A DNA stretch of 64,000 bases, taken from Pseudomonadota bacterium. Its GTDB lineage: Bacteria; Pseudomonadota; Gammaproteobacteria; Xanthomonadales; Ahniellaceae. Shown here one piece after another: positions 17,100-25,736 of this stretch; position 1 is the first letter of the stretch, and each line of letters opens with the position of its first letter. The stretch spans positions 1-64,000 of the forward strand of contig JALHNO010000010.1 in assembly GCA_022843465.1 (NCBI GenBank). The letters run 5' to 3'. The position numbers were made by a program, and so were the translations under genes. The notes under the pieces are model-generated. The model saw only the letters and a list, made by a program, of their open reading frames with translations, was not told where the DNA came from and made no database searches.

Positions 17100-19244
17100 C
17101 TAGCCCGTCGGTGTCAGCGTGTCGGTGACCTGGTTGGGCCAGGGCACCACGGTGTCGCTGATGTCAGACATCAGGCTCGCTACTTCCAGATACAGGCTCT
17201 GATCGAAACTGTAGCCGTCGATGGCGGCGCCCTGGATCACCACGCCGATGTTCTGCCACTGCTTGACCATATCCTCGCGAATCTGGAAGCGGCCGACATT
17301 CTGCGCCGGGTAGACCGCGCCGTCCGACGTGGCCGTCGCGCGCGTACCCTCGCCGCGCACCGAATAGCGCTGGGTCGGCAGCTTGCCATTGTTCGCCTTC
17401 AGGTCCGGCCAGCTGTACACCGAGACCGGACGTTGTGCCGGCCACGACCAGAACAGCGTGGTGTTGCGGCCATCCCCGGTCTGACTGGTGTTGCTGATGC
17501 TGCCACCCGGGTTCGGCGAGGGCAGGTGGGTGGCGCAGGAGTTGTAGTCGGTATGCCAGGGCAGGGCCATGAACTTGCAGAGATCGCCGGGTTCGACCCG
17601 CGAGCCACTGCGCTCGGGGATATAGCCGACACCGAGGAAGGGCTTGGCCTGCACCGCCTTGCTGTAGTCAAGCACGGCGGCATTGAGCCGGAAGGGGCCG
17701 ATGCTGGGATCCTTCCAGTTGCTGTCGTAGAACACCGGATCGCGCACGATGAAGGTCAGGTCGATGCCAGGACTGAAGCGGCCACCCAGACAGTTGGTCA
17801 GGGCATCGCGATCCAGCAGTTCGCCTGCGGTCAGCGGTTTGTCGGGCGTTGCGGTGTACCGATTGGCGAACCACTGGTTGAGAAAGAAATACTGGGTCTG
17901 GGTCAGGGTCAGAAACGCCGCGCCGGTGTCGCCCAGTGCCAAGGGCATCATCGGCGAACCGGTCTGGAATTGATTGTCGCTCGGGTACGGACTGCGGATG
18001 AACGACTTGACGTTGAGGAAGCTTGCCGGATTGCTGCTGGCATCGAGGTTGTCCAGGCGCGCATGCGAACCGATCGCGACCTGGTTCAGTCCGGTGGTGA
18101 ACATCTGCAGATGCGCGCTGCGGAATATCGGAAAGATGTCGTCGGAAAAGGAAGGTTTGAACGCGGTATTGAAACCGCTGGCATTGCCGGGATCGGGCGG
18201 ACCGCTGTACAGCGCCGGATCGAGTCCGAAATTGCGCACCCAGGTGTCGTAGACCTCATCCCACAGCGACACCACGTTGCGGATCTGCGGTGCATAGGCC
18301 GGGTCGGTCGACACCAGCCAGGCGCTACCGGGAATCGCGAGTTCGCTGCCATCGCTGAAAATCAGCACGGCATTGACTGGACCATCGGCGGTATCGTCGA
18401 ACCAGCCATCGTTGTTGACATCATCGGTCAGCGGGAACGGTCCGCCGTGCGAGCGTGAGTCGCGGTTTTCATCCTTGAACCAGGCGCTCGCGGTGCCCTC
18501 GCCACCGATCACGATCAGGCGCCCCTGGGCATCGGTCTCGATCGCGCCGAGCTGGCTGACCACCACGCCGGAAGGGTTGTACAGGCGGCTGAAATGGTCG
18601 CCCGGATACGAGGTCGGATAATTCGGCAGTGGCTGCACCTTGCCGCCGCTGAAAAAGCTCGGTGCGCTGGACTTGTCGAATTTGATGCGCTCTGCCGAGG
18701 CGCCCCGGATGACGCGCGGGCCGGCATCGATGACCAGATCGGTCAGGCGCTGCGGATCGGCGGGGTCGCTGGTGCCTGCGTAGTTCAGATTGCGCAGCGG
18801 TGGCAGTGCGCCATTGTCATAGGCTGACATGCTGCTGAAGCTGCCCGGTGCCACGCTCTCCTGGAGGATCCAGCAATTGGATTTCTTGTTGGCGAGGTGC
18901 ACGGTCCAGACGATGTCCTTGACTGTCTTGCCACCGACACTGCTGCCGATCAGGACTTCCTGCACGGTGCCGGTGTAGGGATATTGCCCGGCGAGGGTGG
19001 GATCGTTGTAGAGATACAGCCGAAAGCGCTGTGCCTGCCGCTTCAGGGCACCCGCGCCGTCGCGCAGATCGCCATCGGAAATCGGTGTGTTCTCGGTGCC
19101 CGGCCGGATCGGCAAGCCGCCAGTAACCGCGCTGCCCGGCTGATTCAGGCCGGCCGAGGATTCCGGCGCCAGATAGTAGTCGGTGCTGTTGCCGACGCGG
19201 GCCAGGCCGATGGCGGGATGGATGCGGATGACGGGATTGGACAT
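17100..19244 (-). CDS. LodA/GoxA-family CTQ-dependent amino acid oxidase
   Basis: A 714-residue protein whose N-terminus IRIHPAIGLARVGNS is the hallmark of the LodA/GoxA family, whose members oxidise free amino acids such as lysine or glycine to give aldehyde/oxoacid, ammonia and H2O2 using cysteine tryptophylquinone. Family-like blocks include CLGGRFSPGIDL (Cys485), MALPWHTDYNSC (Trp564, Cys570) and FWSWPAQRP (Trp599, Trp601); the cross-linked pair should come from these, most likely Cys485 and Trp564, but I cannot align to decide. No classical signal peptide. GGAGA precedes the ATG. Substrate unknown. H2O2-producing relatives can be antibacterial. Confidence 0.88.
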   Translation of the reverse strand: MSNPVIRIHPAIGLARVGNSTDYYLAPESSAGLNQPGSAVTGGLPIRPGTENTPISDGDLRDGAGALKRQAQRFRLYLYNDPTLAGQYPYTGTVQEVLIGSSVGGKTVKDIVWTVHLANKKSNCWILQESVAPGSFSSMSAYDNGALPPLRNLNYAGTSDPADPQRLTDLVIDAGPRVIRGASAERIKFDKSSAPSFFSGGKVQPLPNYPTSYPGDHFSRLYNPSGVVVSQLGAIETDAQGRLIVIGGEGTASAWFKDENRDSRSHGGPFPLTDDVNNDGWFDDTADGPVNAVLIFSDGSELAIPGSAWLVSTDPAYAPQIRNVVSLWDEVYDTWVRNFGLDPALYSGPPDPGNASGFNTAFKPSFSDDIFPIFRSAHLQMFTTGLNQVAIGSHARLDNLDASSNPASFLNVKSFIRSPYPSDNQFQTGSPMMPLALGDTGAAFLTLTQTQYFFLNQWFANRYTATPDKPLTAGELLDRDALTNCLGGRFSPGIDLTFIVRDPVFYDSNWKDPSIGPFRLNAAVLDYSKAVQAKPFLGVGYIPERSGSRVEPGDLCKFMALPWHTDYNSCATHLPSPNPGGSISNTSQTGDGRNTTLFWSWPAQRPVSVYSWPDLKANNGKLPTQRYSVRGEGTRATATSDGAVYPAQNVGRFQIREDMVKQWQNIGVVIQGAAIDGYSFDQSLYLEVASLMSDISDTVVPWPNQVTDTLTPTG

Positions 19245-19301
19245 GAAGTTCTCCGTGCAGGGGATGCGGACGCCGAACGAGTGGTTGCTCGCGGGTGTCG
19301 C

Positions 19302-20783
19302 CTACTTGCCCTGGTTGTCGAGGAAGGCGCGCAGGATGATGTGGCTCAGGCTGATATTGGTTCCCTGCATTGGCGGGATCTTCGGATCAGGCGGGTTGAA
19401 CATCATCGTGTTGTGGCAGGAGAAGCAGTTGTTCTGGCTCTGCACCTGCTGATTGAAGGTCTCGATCACGGCATTGCCGAGCAGGCGCGAGCCGACCAGG
19501 GTGTCCTGCAGGGTCGAGTTCGGAACGATCACGCCGGTCGTCCACTCGGCGCCGACCTCGAAGTAATTTTTCAGCAGACTGCCCGTTTCGAGCTGCTGCT
19601 GCACCGAGGCATTGAGTTCGGTGATCGCGGCGAGATTGGGCAGATCATTGCCCTTGTCGGTAGTGCCGGCAACCATGCCGAACGGGAACTGCCGGCAGAC
19701 CTGGGTCACCGGCGACAGTGTCTGTGTCGCCTCGTCAAGCTTGAGTACGGCCGAGTTCAGCTGATTGCAGTCGATCGCCTTGGTGTTGGCGGTGTAGAAC
19801 AGGAAACCCTCGCTGCTGACCGGCTTGTCAGTCGACTGCTCGGGCGCGTAGTCGGGCGCATTCCTGCGGTACTCGAAGGTGGCCCAGATCGCTTCCGGAT
19901 GACCCTTGACCCAGCCGACGATATGGAAACCCACAAAGGCGACCTTGACCTGCAGCGGCCGGGTCGGATCGGTGGTAATGCTGCCATCGCGGTTGACCAG
20001 AGTGTCGACCACGCCATCGCGGACGATCAGTTCGCTGACATCCTCGCCGGGGCTGACAATTTTCCAGGCCGCCTTCAGCTCGACATCGCCAGTCTTGAAC
20101 TCGACCGTGGCCGGCATGCTGTTGAGCACGCTGGGCAGGTTCCAGCCCTGGCTTTCGATATCGTTGAACATGGCCTGGTTGACATGCTGCGAGTAGTAGA
20201 TCGCGCGTCCCTGGTGATCGACCAGGATGCCGCCCTGGCCGGCCTGGTTGATCTCGTCGAGCGAGTCCGCTGCGCGATCGGTCTTGCTGGTGCGCGGACG
20301 CAGTTGCAAGGCCGCGCCTGGGGTATCGCTGCCCTGTCCGCTGATCACTTCAGCCGCAGTGGGGAACGATTCGAAGCGCATGCGACCGCTGTCATCGAGC
20401 TGGGTCAGCCACAGCATCGACTGCCAGGCCCACTGATGGAACGCGCAGAAACTGTTGAAGTCGACATTGGGATCGGGTTCCGGAGTCTGCGTGGACGGAA
20501 ACCATGTCGCCGGCGCGGTGCAGCTCGGCGGTGCTGCCGCAGCCAGGGCCAGACTCTTGGCCGCCGCGGTCGGCGCCGCCGCTGGCGGGGCGGTGGCGGA
20601 ATCGGCAGCCGGTTTTGGCTGCGACTCCGGCGCCGGTGCCGAGCAAGCCACCAGCGCCATCATCATCGTCGCCGTCAGCAGCGAACCGACCGGACTCCAG
20701 GCTGCCCTGAGGTTCAAGTCCTGGCCGCGCCTTGCCGCAGCGCGAGGCGCCGGATGCGTGCTGGGCGTTCTGATCATCCGCAT
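19302..20783 (-). CDS. lipoprotein with one C-type haem motif, LodA-linked
   Basis: A 493-residue protein with a long N-terminal region ending in a lipobox (ALVAC, Cys47), an Ala/Pro-rich linker, a large unrecognised domain (conserved-looking FCAFHQWAWQSMLWLTQ, FHIVGWVKGHPEAIWATFEY) and one CFSCH haem-attachment motif at 453-457 near the C-terminus. It should therefore sit as a haem lipoprotein in the periplasm. AGGAG six bases before the ATG. It lies 57 bases upstream of the LodA-like gene on the same strand, so it probably belongs to the same transcript and may accept electrons from, or be oxidised together with, that enzyme (inference). No named family recognised. Confidence 0.75.
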   Translation of the reverse strand: MRMIRTPSTHPAPRAAARRGQDLNLRAAWSPVGSLLTATMMMALVACSAPAPESQPKPAADSATAPPAAAPTAAAKSLALAAAAPPSCTAPATWFPSTQTPEPDPNVDFNSFCAFHQWAWQSMLWLTQLDDSGRMRFESFPTAAEVISGQGSDTPGAALQLRPRTSKTDRAADSLDEINQAGQGGILVDHQGRAIYYSQHVNQAMFNDIESQGWNLPSVLNSMPATVEFKTGDVELKAAWKIVSPGEDVSELIVRDGVVDTLVNRDGSITTDPTRPLQVKVAFVGFHIVGWVKGHPEAIWATFEYRRNAPDYAPEQSTDKPVSSEGFLFYTANTKAIDCNQLNSAVLKLDEATQTLSPVTQVCRQFPFGMVAGTTDKGNDLPNLAAITELNASVQQQLETGSLLKNYFEVGAEWTTGVIVPNSTLQDTLVGSRLLGNAVIETFNQQVQSQNNCFSCHNTMMFNPPDPKIPPMQGTNISLSHIILRAFLDNQGK

Positions 20784-20930
20784 GTGCGACTCCTGTACTG
20801 GTTCAGTTGCGCAAAGCCGACGCTGGTTCCGACCTGGCCCTCCGCGCGATGTGTCACGTGATGGTCAGCGGTTCACAGCATTCGAATTCACCGAGACTGT
20901 TTTGTAGTTGGCCCGGGCGCGCGCAACCAG

Positions 20931-20946
20931 CTGTCATATCTGACAG
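20931..20946. promoter_or_regulatory. palindrome upstream of the LodA-like operon
   Basis: CTGTCA-TATC-TGACAG, a perfect 6-bp inverted repeat with a four-base spacer, about 150 bases upstream of the cytochrome gene start. A related arrangement of TGTCAT and CTGACA half-sites occurs at 35583-35612. This could be an operator for a dimeric regulator; function not shown. Confidence 0.4.
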
Positions 20947-21019
20947 GTGATGACTGTTTGAACTTTGTTGTCGCGGCCTGATGAGCGCGCTGCGTCGCCA
21001 TGCTTCGGCGCTTCGCTCC

Positions 21020-21690
21020 CTTCTCCCGCCTGCGGGAGAAGGGCCGGGGATGAGGGCGAGGCTGCGATTCCGCTCGATCGACGCCGGAACCGTAGGATGT
21101 GCTGAGGCCGCAGGCCGAAGCGCATCAATTCAGGCAGATTCGACAATGTTCATCCTCGTCGAACTCGTCACGGACAAGGTAGGTCGGGTCCCCGCAGGGA
21201 ACCCGACGTCGCGGACTCGAACGCCTCAGCGGACTCGAACGCCTCAGAAATTTGCGGATTCTTCGAACTGGTGACGAAGATCCAGGGCCAGCTTGCTCCG
21301 CAAGCGCCGTCGCTGCGCGATGCCACTGAACTTTCACCGCTTGCGCTTTGCCCCCTTCGCCCGCTTGCGGGAGAAGGGCCGGGGATGAGGGCGTCGCTGT
21401 ATTCCGCTCGATCGACGCCGGAATCGTAGGATGTGCTGAGGCCGCAGGCCGAAGCGCATCAATTCAGGCAGATTCGACAATGTTCATCCTCGTCGAACTC
21501 GTCACGGACTTAGGTAGGTCGGGTCCCCGCAGGGAACCCGACGTCGCGGATTCGAACGCCTCAGAAACTTGCGGATTCTTCGAACTGGTGACGAAGATCC
21601 AGGGCCAGCTTGCTCCGCATGCGTCATCGCTGCGCGATGCCACTGAGCTTTCACCGCTTGCGCTTTGCCCCCTTCGCCCGCTTGCGGGAG
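21020..21690 (+). repeat. direct duplication of about 335 bp
   Basis: Two long direct copies, beginning near 21041 and 21376 at the sequence GGGCCGGGGATGAGGGCG, share the same module order: CGATCGACGCCGGAA, TAGGATGTGCTGAGGCCGCA, ATGTTCATCCTCGTCGAACT, GGTCGGGTCCCCGCAGGGAA, TTCGAACTGGTGACGAAGAT. They differ by small substitutions and by a short duplication of GCGGACTCGAACGCCTCA in the first copy. Confidence 0.8.
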
Positions 21691-21960
21691 AAGGGCCGGG
21701 GATGAGGGCGACGTTGCGACAACGCTCACTTGCCACGAAAATCCAGGGCCAGCTTGCTCCGCATGCGTCATCGCTGCGCGATGCCACTGAACTTTCACCG
21801 CTTGCGCTTTGCCCCCTTCGCCCGCTTGCGGGAGAAGGGCCGGGGATGAGGGCGACGTTGCGACAACGCTCACTTGCCACGAAAATCCAGAGCCAGCTTG
21901 CTCCGCAAGCGCCGTCGCTGCGCGCCGACACAGAGCTTTCACTCGCTTGCGCGAGCGAGT
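21593..21960 (+). repeat. 144-bp tandem repeat, two and a half copies
   Basis: Units begin at 21593, 21737 and 21881 (exact 144-base spacing) with GAA(G/A)ATCCAG(G/A)GCCAGC, pass through CGCTTGCGGGAGAAGGGCCG and end ACAACGCTCACTTGCCAC. The third unit is partial and merges into the left arm of the long inverted repeat. Confidence 0.85.
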
Positions 21961-22784
21961 CACTTTCTCTTGCGTGGCCAAGAGAAAGTAACCAACGGAG
22001 AAGGCCATCCCACGCTGGTTTCGTTCCGAATCACGCTTCGCAAACCATCCCTGGTGGACGGCGCCCGGCCCGGCATCCATGCCGGGCGTTCGACACCATT
22101 CGACATGCGATTCAACGCATGTCGAGAGCATGGTGTCTCACCCCTCCGGGTTCGTGCTCGGTGCTCGCTGGTCGGCGGGCGCACATCCGGCAACTGCTCC
22201 TGCGTTGCTCTACCTCGGGCATCCATGCCCTCGCCCTGTGCGATCGCCGACCGGCCGCATCCATGCGGCCGCACTGCGTGCTGATCGCGACCACCGATCA
22301 CCGGCGCTGAGGGGCCCCTTGGGAAAAGAAGCGCGCTCCCGGCGCGCAGAAGCTCAGGAGCAGAGCGAGGCAGCCGGGATCTCGGCTTAGACTTTGGCTT
22401 TGGCTTTGGCTTCTGCGTGCAGGAAGCGCGCGCTCTTCAACGGGGTCCCTCTGCGCCGGTGATCGGTGGACGGTGAGCCCGAAGGGTGAGCGACAGGATG
22501 TCGCTCAGGCGACGCTTGCACATGGACGTGCGATCGTCGACCGCGGCCGCCGAGCACGTACCTGGAGGGGTGAGACACCATGCTTTCGACATGCGTTGAA
22601 TCGCATGTCGAATGGTGTCGAACGCCCGGCATGGATGCCGGGCCGGGCGCCGTCCACCAGGGACGGTTTGCGAAGCGCGATGGGGAACGAAACCAGCGTG
22701 GGGTGGCCTTCTCCGTTGGTTACTTTCTCTTGGCCACGCAAGAAAAGGTGACTCGCTCGCGTAAGCGAGTGAAAGCTCTGTGGC
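21927..22784. repeat. long inverted repeat with arms of about 220 bp
   Basis: The left arm 21927-22148 and right arm 22564-22784 are near-perfect reverse complements: ACTTTCTCTTGCGTGGCCA against TGGCCACGCAAGAAAAGGT, and TTCGACACCATTCGACATGC against GCATGTCGAATGGTGTCGAA. A second inner pair (22291-22337 and 22424-22469, CCACCGATCACCGGCGC against GCGCCGGTGATCGGTGG) flanks a centre holding three TTTGGC units (22393-22412). The 415-base interior carries no recognisable gene, so there is no transposase within the arms. Confidence 0.85.
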
Positions 22785-22832
22785 ATCGCAGAGCGATGAC
22801 GCATGCGAAGCATGCTGGCCCTGGATCCTCGT

Positions 22833-22868
22833 GACGAGTTCGACGAGTTCGACGAGTTCGACGAGTTC
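22833..22868 (+). repeat. four perfect copies of a 9-bp tandem repeat
   Basis: GACGAGTTC repeated four times without error. The unit recalls the single CTCGTCGAACTCGTCACGGA stretch in the left part of the island, read in reverse, suggesting local slippage expansion. Confidence 0.9.
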
Positions 22869-22962
22869 GAACAGTACCAAGCTTCCGACAATTGATGCGC
22901 TTCGGCCTGCGGCCTCAGCACATCCTACGATTCCGCCGTCCATCGAGTGGAATCGCAGCCTC

Positions 22963-23158
22963 GCCCTCATCCCCGACCCTTCTCCCGCAAGCGGGCGAAG
23001 GGGGCAAAGCTGCCCTCATCCCCGGCCCTTCTCCCGCAAGCGGGCGAAGGGGGCAAAGCTGCCCTCATCCCCGGCCCTGCTCCCGCAGGCGGGCGAAGGG
23101 GGCAAGGCTGCCCTCATCCCCGGCGTTTCTCCCGCGCGCGGGAGAAGGGAGCAGGACG
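22963..23158. repeat. 49-bp tandem repeat, four copies
   Basis: Units start at 22963, 23012, 23061 and 23110 (exact 49-base spacing). Each is GCCCTCATCCCCGGCC followed by a CTTCTCCCGC / GCGGGCGAAG hairpin and a GGGGGCAAAGCT tail; the fourth is the most diverged. It is the reverse-complement version of the module in the left half of the island and ends a few bases before the stop codon of the histidine kinase gene, where a series of hairpins could act in transcript termination. Confidence 0.9.
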
Positions 23159-23166
23159 CGGAGAAA

Positions 23167-24834
23167 TCACATCCGGTCGCGTCTCGGCAATGCACACTCG
23201 ATCACCGTCCCGCGCGGCGATCGCGGCAAAATTCTCAGCACACCACCGAGGGCCTCCAGGCGCTCGCGCATGCTGGTCAGGCCGAGGCCCTTGCGGCGGG
23301 CGCTGGGGATGCCGATGCCGTCGTCGCAGATGCTGAGCAACAGCAGGCGCGGCGTGATCTGGGTGCTGACGTCGATGCGGCATGCCTGGGCATGGCGTAT
23401 GGCATTGGAGACGGCTTCCTGGCAGACGCGGTAGAGCGCCTCCTCGTGTTCCTGTTCCTGCTGCACGTAGTCGGTGAAGTGCATGTTCAAGCCGATCGAT
23501 TCGGGCAGCATGCGTTGCAGCAGCGGTTCCAGGGCGGCCGGTAAACCTTCGTCGCGCAGGCGCTCGAAGCCGATCAGCTGGCGACTGCCCTTGGAGATCA
23601 TCTCCTGTCCAGGATCGGGCGGCGTCAGTTCGCGCAGCAGCGCGCGCAACTCGGCGAATCCGGTCTGGGCCAGTTCGTGCACGCGCAGCGCGCGTCGCTC
23701 GCCCTCTTGCGGATCGCGCCGCCAGGCCTGCGGCAGGCTCTGCGAGAGCAGGCTCATCGAACTCAGGATCTGGGTCACGTTGTCGTGCAGATCGCGCGCC
23801 AGCCGCTGGCGCTCGGCGAGAATCGCGGCCTCGCGTGAGTCGGCAGCGAGGCGCACGTTCTGGACCGCGACGCCGAGGTGGTTGGCGACAATCTCAAGGC
23901 TGGTCACATCGAGCATGTCGAACGGCTGATCGGATTCGACGTTGAGCACGCCCAGTACCTGACCGCGCCACATCACCGGAATCGCCAACTCGGCGCAAGC
24001 CGGGATGACACCGGGCGGATTGACGTAGCGGGGATCGGCAGCGACGTCATTGACCACCTGGGTGCGCCGCTCGCGGGCCGCAGCGCCCATGATGCCCGTC
24101 GTGATCGGCAGGCGGTCGACCTGCTGGATCCGGCGCTTGTAGTCGCCGCCGCGGATGCGGATGACCAAATACTGCGGGTCGTCGGGATCGATCAGTGGAA
24201 TATCCACATTGGCGAAGCCCAGCGTCTGATGCACCGCATCGGCGATGCGCTGCAGCAGCACGTCCAGATCATCGGACAGGCTGATGGTTGCGGTGACCTT
24301 GGACAGCAGGGCGAAGCGTGCGGCGCGGCGCTTCTCCTCGCTGTAGCGGCGGGCATTGTCGATGGCGATCGCGGTGTGGCGGGCGAACAGCTCCAGCAGG
24401 CCCAGGTCTTCGGGACCGAAGTGCCGCGGCGGCGCGACGCCGACACCAAAGAACCCGACCAGTTGTCCGCGCCAGTGGATCGGCAGGCCGATGACCCGAT
24501 GCTCGGCCAGTTCGGGCAGGGTGATGTCGGCCAGATCGCCATAGCGGATCACTACCGCCGTGCCGGTGTGCAGCACATGGCCAGCGAGGCCGACACCGCG
24601 GCCCATCTCGGCGCCCAGTTCGCGTTCGGGCATGCGGTAGACCGCTTCGGTGCGGATCACATCGCGGCGGCGATCATAGAGACCAATGCTGCCATCGTCG
24701 GCGCCGATCAGCTGGCAGGCACTGCGGACGATGCGTTCAAGCAGCGGCGCGAGCTCAAGCTCGGCCGAGATGTCCTCCACCATCTGTCGCAGGGCCATCT
24801 GCCGTTCATGCTCGTCGGGGCGTGGTTGCGTCAT
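23167..24834 (-). CDS. soluble GAF-GAF sensor histidine kinase (NarL/HisKA_3 type)
   Basis: A 555-residue cytoplasmic kinase without membrane segments. GAF domains at about 28-165 and 183-330, each with a typical IPVMWRGQVLGVL or LPIHWRGQLVGFF strand; HisKA_3 dimerisation domain about 337-410 with the phospho-accepting His350 in RLARDLHDN; HATPase_c about 460-550 with CDDGIGIP and GLGLTSMRERLEALGG. Such kinases normally phosphorylate NarL-type response regulators, but none is encoded nearby, so this is an orphan kinase within the window. The GAF domains suggest a small-molecule, redox or cyclic-nucleotide input. It follows the TruC-like gene by only five bases on the same strand. Confidence 0.92.
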   Translation of the reverse strand: MTQPRPDEHERQMALRQMVEDISAELELAPLLERIVRSACQLIGADDGSIGLYDRRRDVIRTEAVYRMPERELGAEMGRGVGLAGHVLHTGTAVVIRYGDLADITLPELAEHRVIGLPIHWRGQLVGFFGVGVAPPRHFGPEDLGLLELFARHTAIAIDNARRYSEEKRRAARFALLSKVTATISLSDDLDVLLQRIADAVHQTLGFANVDIPLIDPDDPQYLVIRIRGGDYKRRIQQVDRLPITTGIMGAAARERRTQVVNDVAADPRYVNPPGVIPACAELAIPVMWRGQVLGVLNVESDQPFDMLDVTSLEIVANHLGVAVQNVRLAADSREAAILAERQRLARDLHDNVTQILSSMSLLSQSLPQAWRRDPQEGERRALRVHELAQTGFAELRALLRELTPPDPGQEMISKGSRQLIGFERLRDEGLPAALEPLLQRMLPESIGLNMHFTDYVQQEQEHEEALYRVCQEAVSNAIRHAQACRIDVSTQITPRLLLLSICDDGIGIPSARRKGLGLTSMRERLEALGGVLRILPRSPRGTVIECALPRRDRM

Positions 24835-24839
24835 CGAGA

Positions 24840-25595
24840 CTAGGCGACTCCGGGCGCGCGCAGTACCGACGAAAGACAGGGGGCGCAGTCGGCAAGATTC
24901 CAGTCGAAGCGCTGCAGCAGGCGCTGCCAGACCGCGTCCAGAGGTGCCGACAGGCGCAGCCGCTGCTGCAGCACCGGGTGCTCGAATTCGAGCGTGGCCG
25001 CGTGCAGCAGCAGCTGGTGGACGCCAAACTCGATCTTGAACAGACGATTGTGCTCGGTGCGGCCATGACTGGTATCGCCAATCAGATGATGCGACACGTG
25101 ATGGAAGTGTTTACGGATCTGGCGGTAGCGCCCGCTCTGCGGATTGGCTTCGACCAGGGCGTAGCGCTGCTCGGGATATTTTCCGAGCGCGACCGGCACG
25201 GTAATCGTTGCCAGGGTGCGAAAGCGTGTGACTGCGGGCTTGCGCGGCGAATGGTCGCGCACGTCGGGCAGCGCATAGTCGATCTCGCCCTCGGCCGCCG
25301 GCCAGCCGCGCACCACCGCGAGATAGCGCTTGTCGACGCTACGCTCCATGAACTGGCGGCCGAGCGCACCGGCGATCTCGGCATTGCGTGCCGCCAGCAC
25401 CAGTCCGCTGGTGGCGCGGTCCAGTCGATGCACCAGGTGAATGCTGCCGCCCAGTTGCTGACGCAGGGTGGCCAGCAGGTCGACATCGACATCGGTGGCC
25501 AGGCGGCTCGCGTGCGCCAACAGGCCAGCGGGTTTGTTGACGGCGATCAGGTGTTCGTCCTGGTGCAGGATTTCGATTTCGGGTGCTGTGCTCAT
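24840..25595 (-). CDS. truC: tRNA pseudouridine synthase, TruC type
   Basis: A 251-residue RluA-family pseudouridine synthase. The catalytic aspartate lies in HRLDRATSGLVL. The stretch RQIRKHFHHVSHHLIGDTSH followed by GRTEHNRLF matches the TruC signature, so the likely reaction is pseudouridylation of U65 in tRNA; RluA-like rRNA synthases are the alternative. The frame stays open far upstream across the antisense of the kinase gene, but the ATG at 25595 gives the normal family length. A GAGG lies very close (two bases) to it, so initiation strength is uncertain. Confidence 0.85.
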   Translation of the reverse strand: MSTAPEIEILHQDEHLIAVNKPAGLLAHASRLATDVDVDLLATLRQQLGGSIHLVHRLDRATSGLVLAARNAEIAGALGRQFMERSVDKRYLAVVRGWPAAEGEIDYALPDVRDHSPRKPAVTRFRTLATITVPVALGKYPEQRYALVEANPQSGRYRQIRKHFHHVSHHLIGDTSHGRTEHNRLFKIEFGVHQLLLHAATLEFEHPVLQQRLRLSAPLDAVWQRLLQRFDWNLADCAPCLSSVLRAPGVA

Positions 25596-25736
25596 CGCCT
25601 CATTGTAGGGCCTGCCCGACGATCGCAACCCTTGCCGGCGTGCGCCGCTACGGCGAGCTGACCGTGCGTGGCGCTCGACCGACCCAGGCGCGACCGGTTT
25701 GTGGCATGGTGTACTGAACACCGCAGGATGGAATGC

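Larger units (their letters stand above)
20997..23160. repeat. gene-free composite repeat island
   Basis: No convincing gene lies between 20784 and 23166. The stretch is built from a few modules repeated in both orientations. The commonest is a G/C palindrome of the form CTTCTCCCGC-N-GCGGGAGAAG followed by GGGCCGGGGATGAGGGCG. Others are TAGGATGTGCTGAGGCCGCA and GGTCGGGTCCCCGCAGGGAA. Left of about 22385 the modules mostly run forward, right of it in reverse, so the island is roughly palindromic as a whole. Translations in this region are periodic and are repeat artefacts. Confidence 0.85.

Noticed and set aside
15320-17128. 602-residue plus-strand frame across the kinase 3' end and the LodB-like gene
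   Set aside because: It overlaps two strongly supported genes, out of frame with the kinase and antisense to the flavoprotein, with no domain of its own.
21348-22310. 320-residue frame in the repeat island
   Set aside because: The translation is internally repetitive, follows the 144-bp tandem unit, and lacks a ribosome binding site or known domain.
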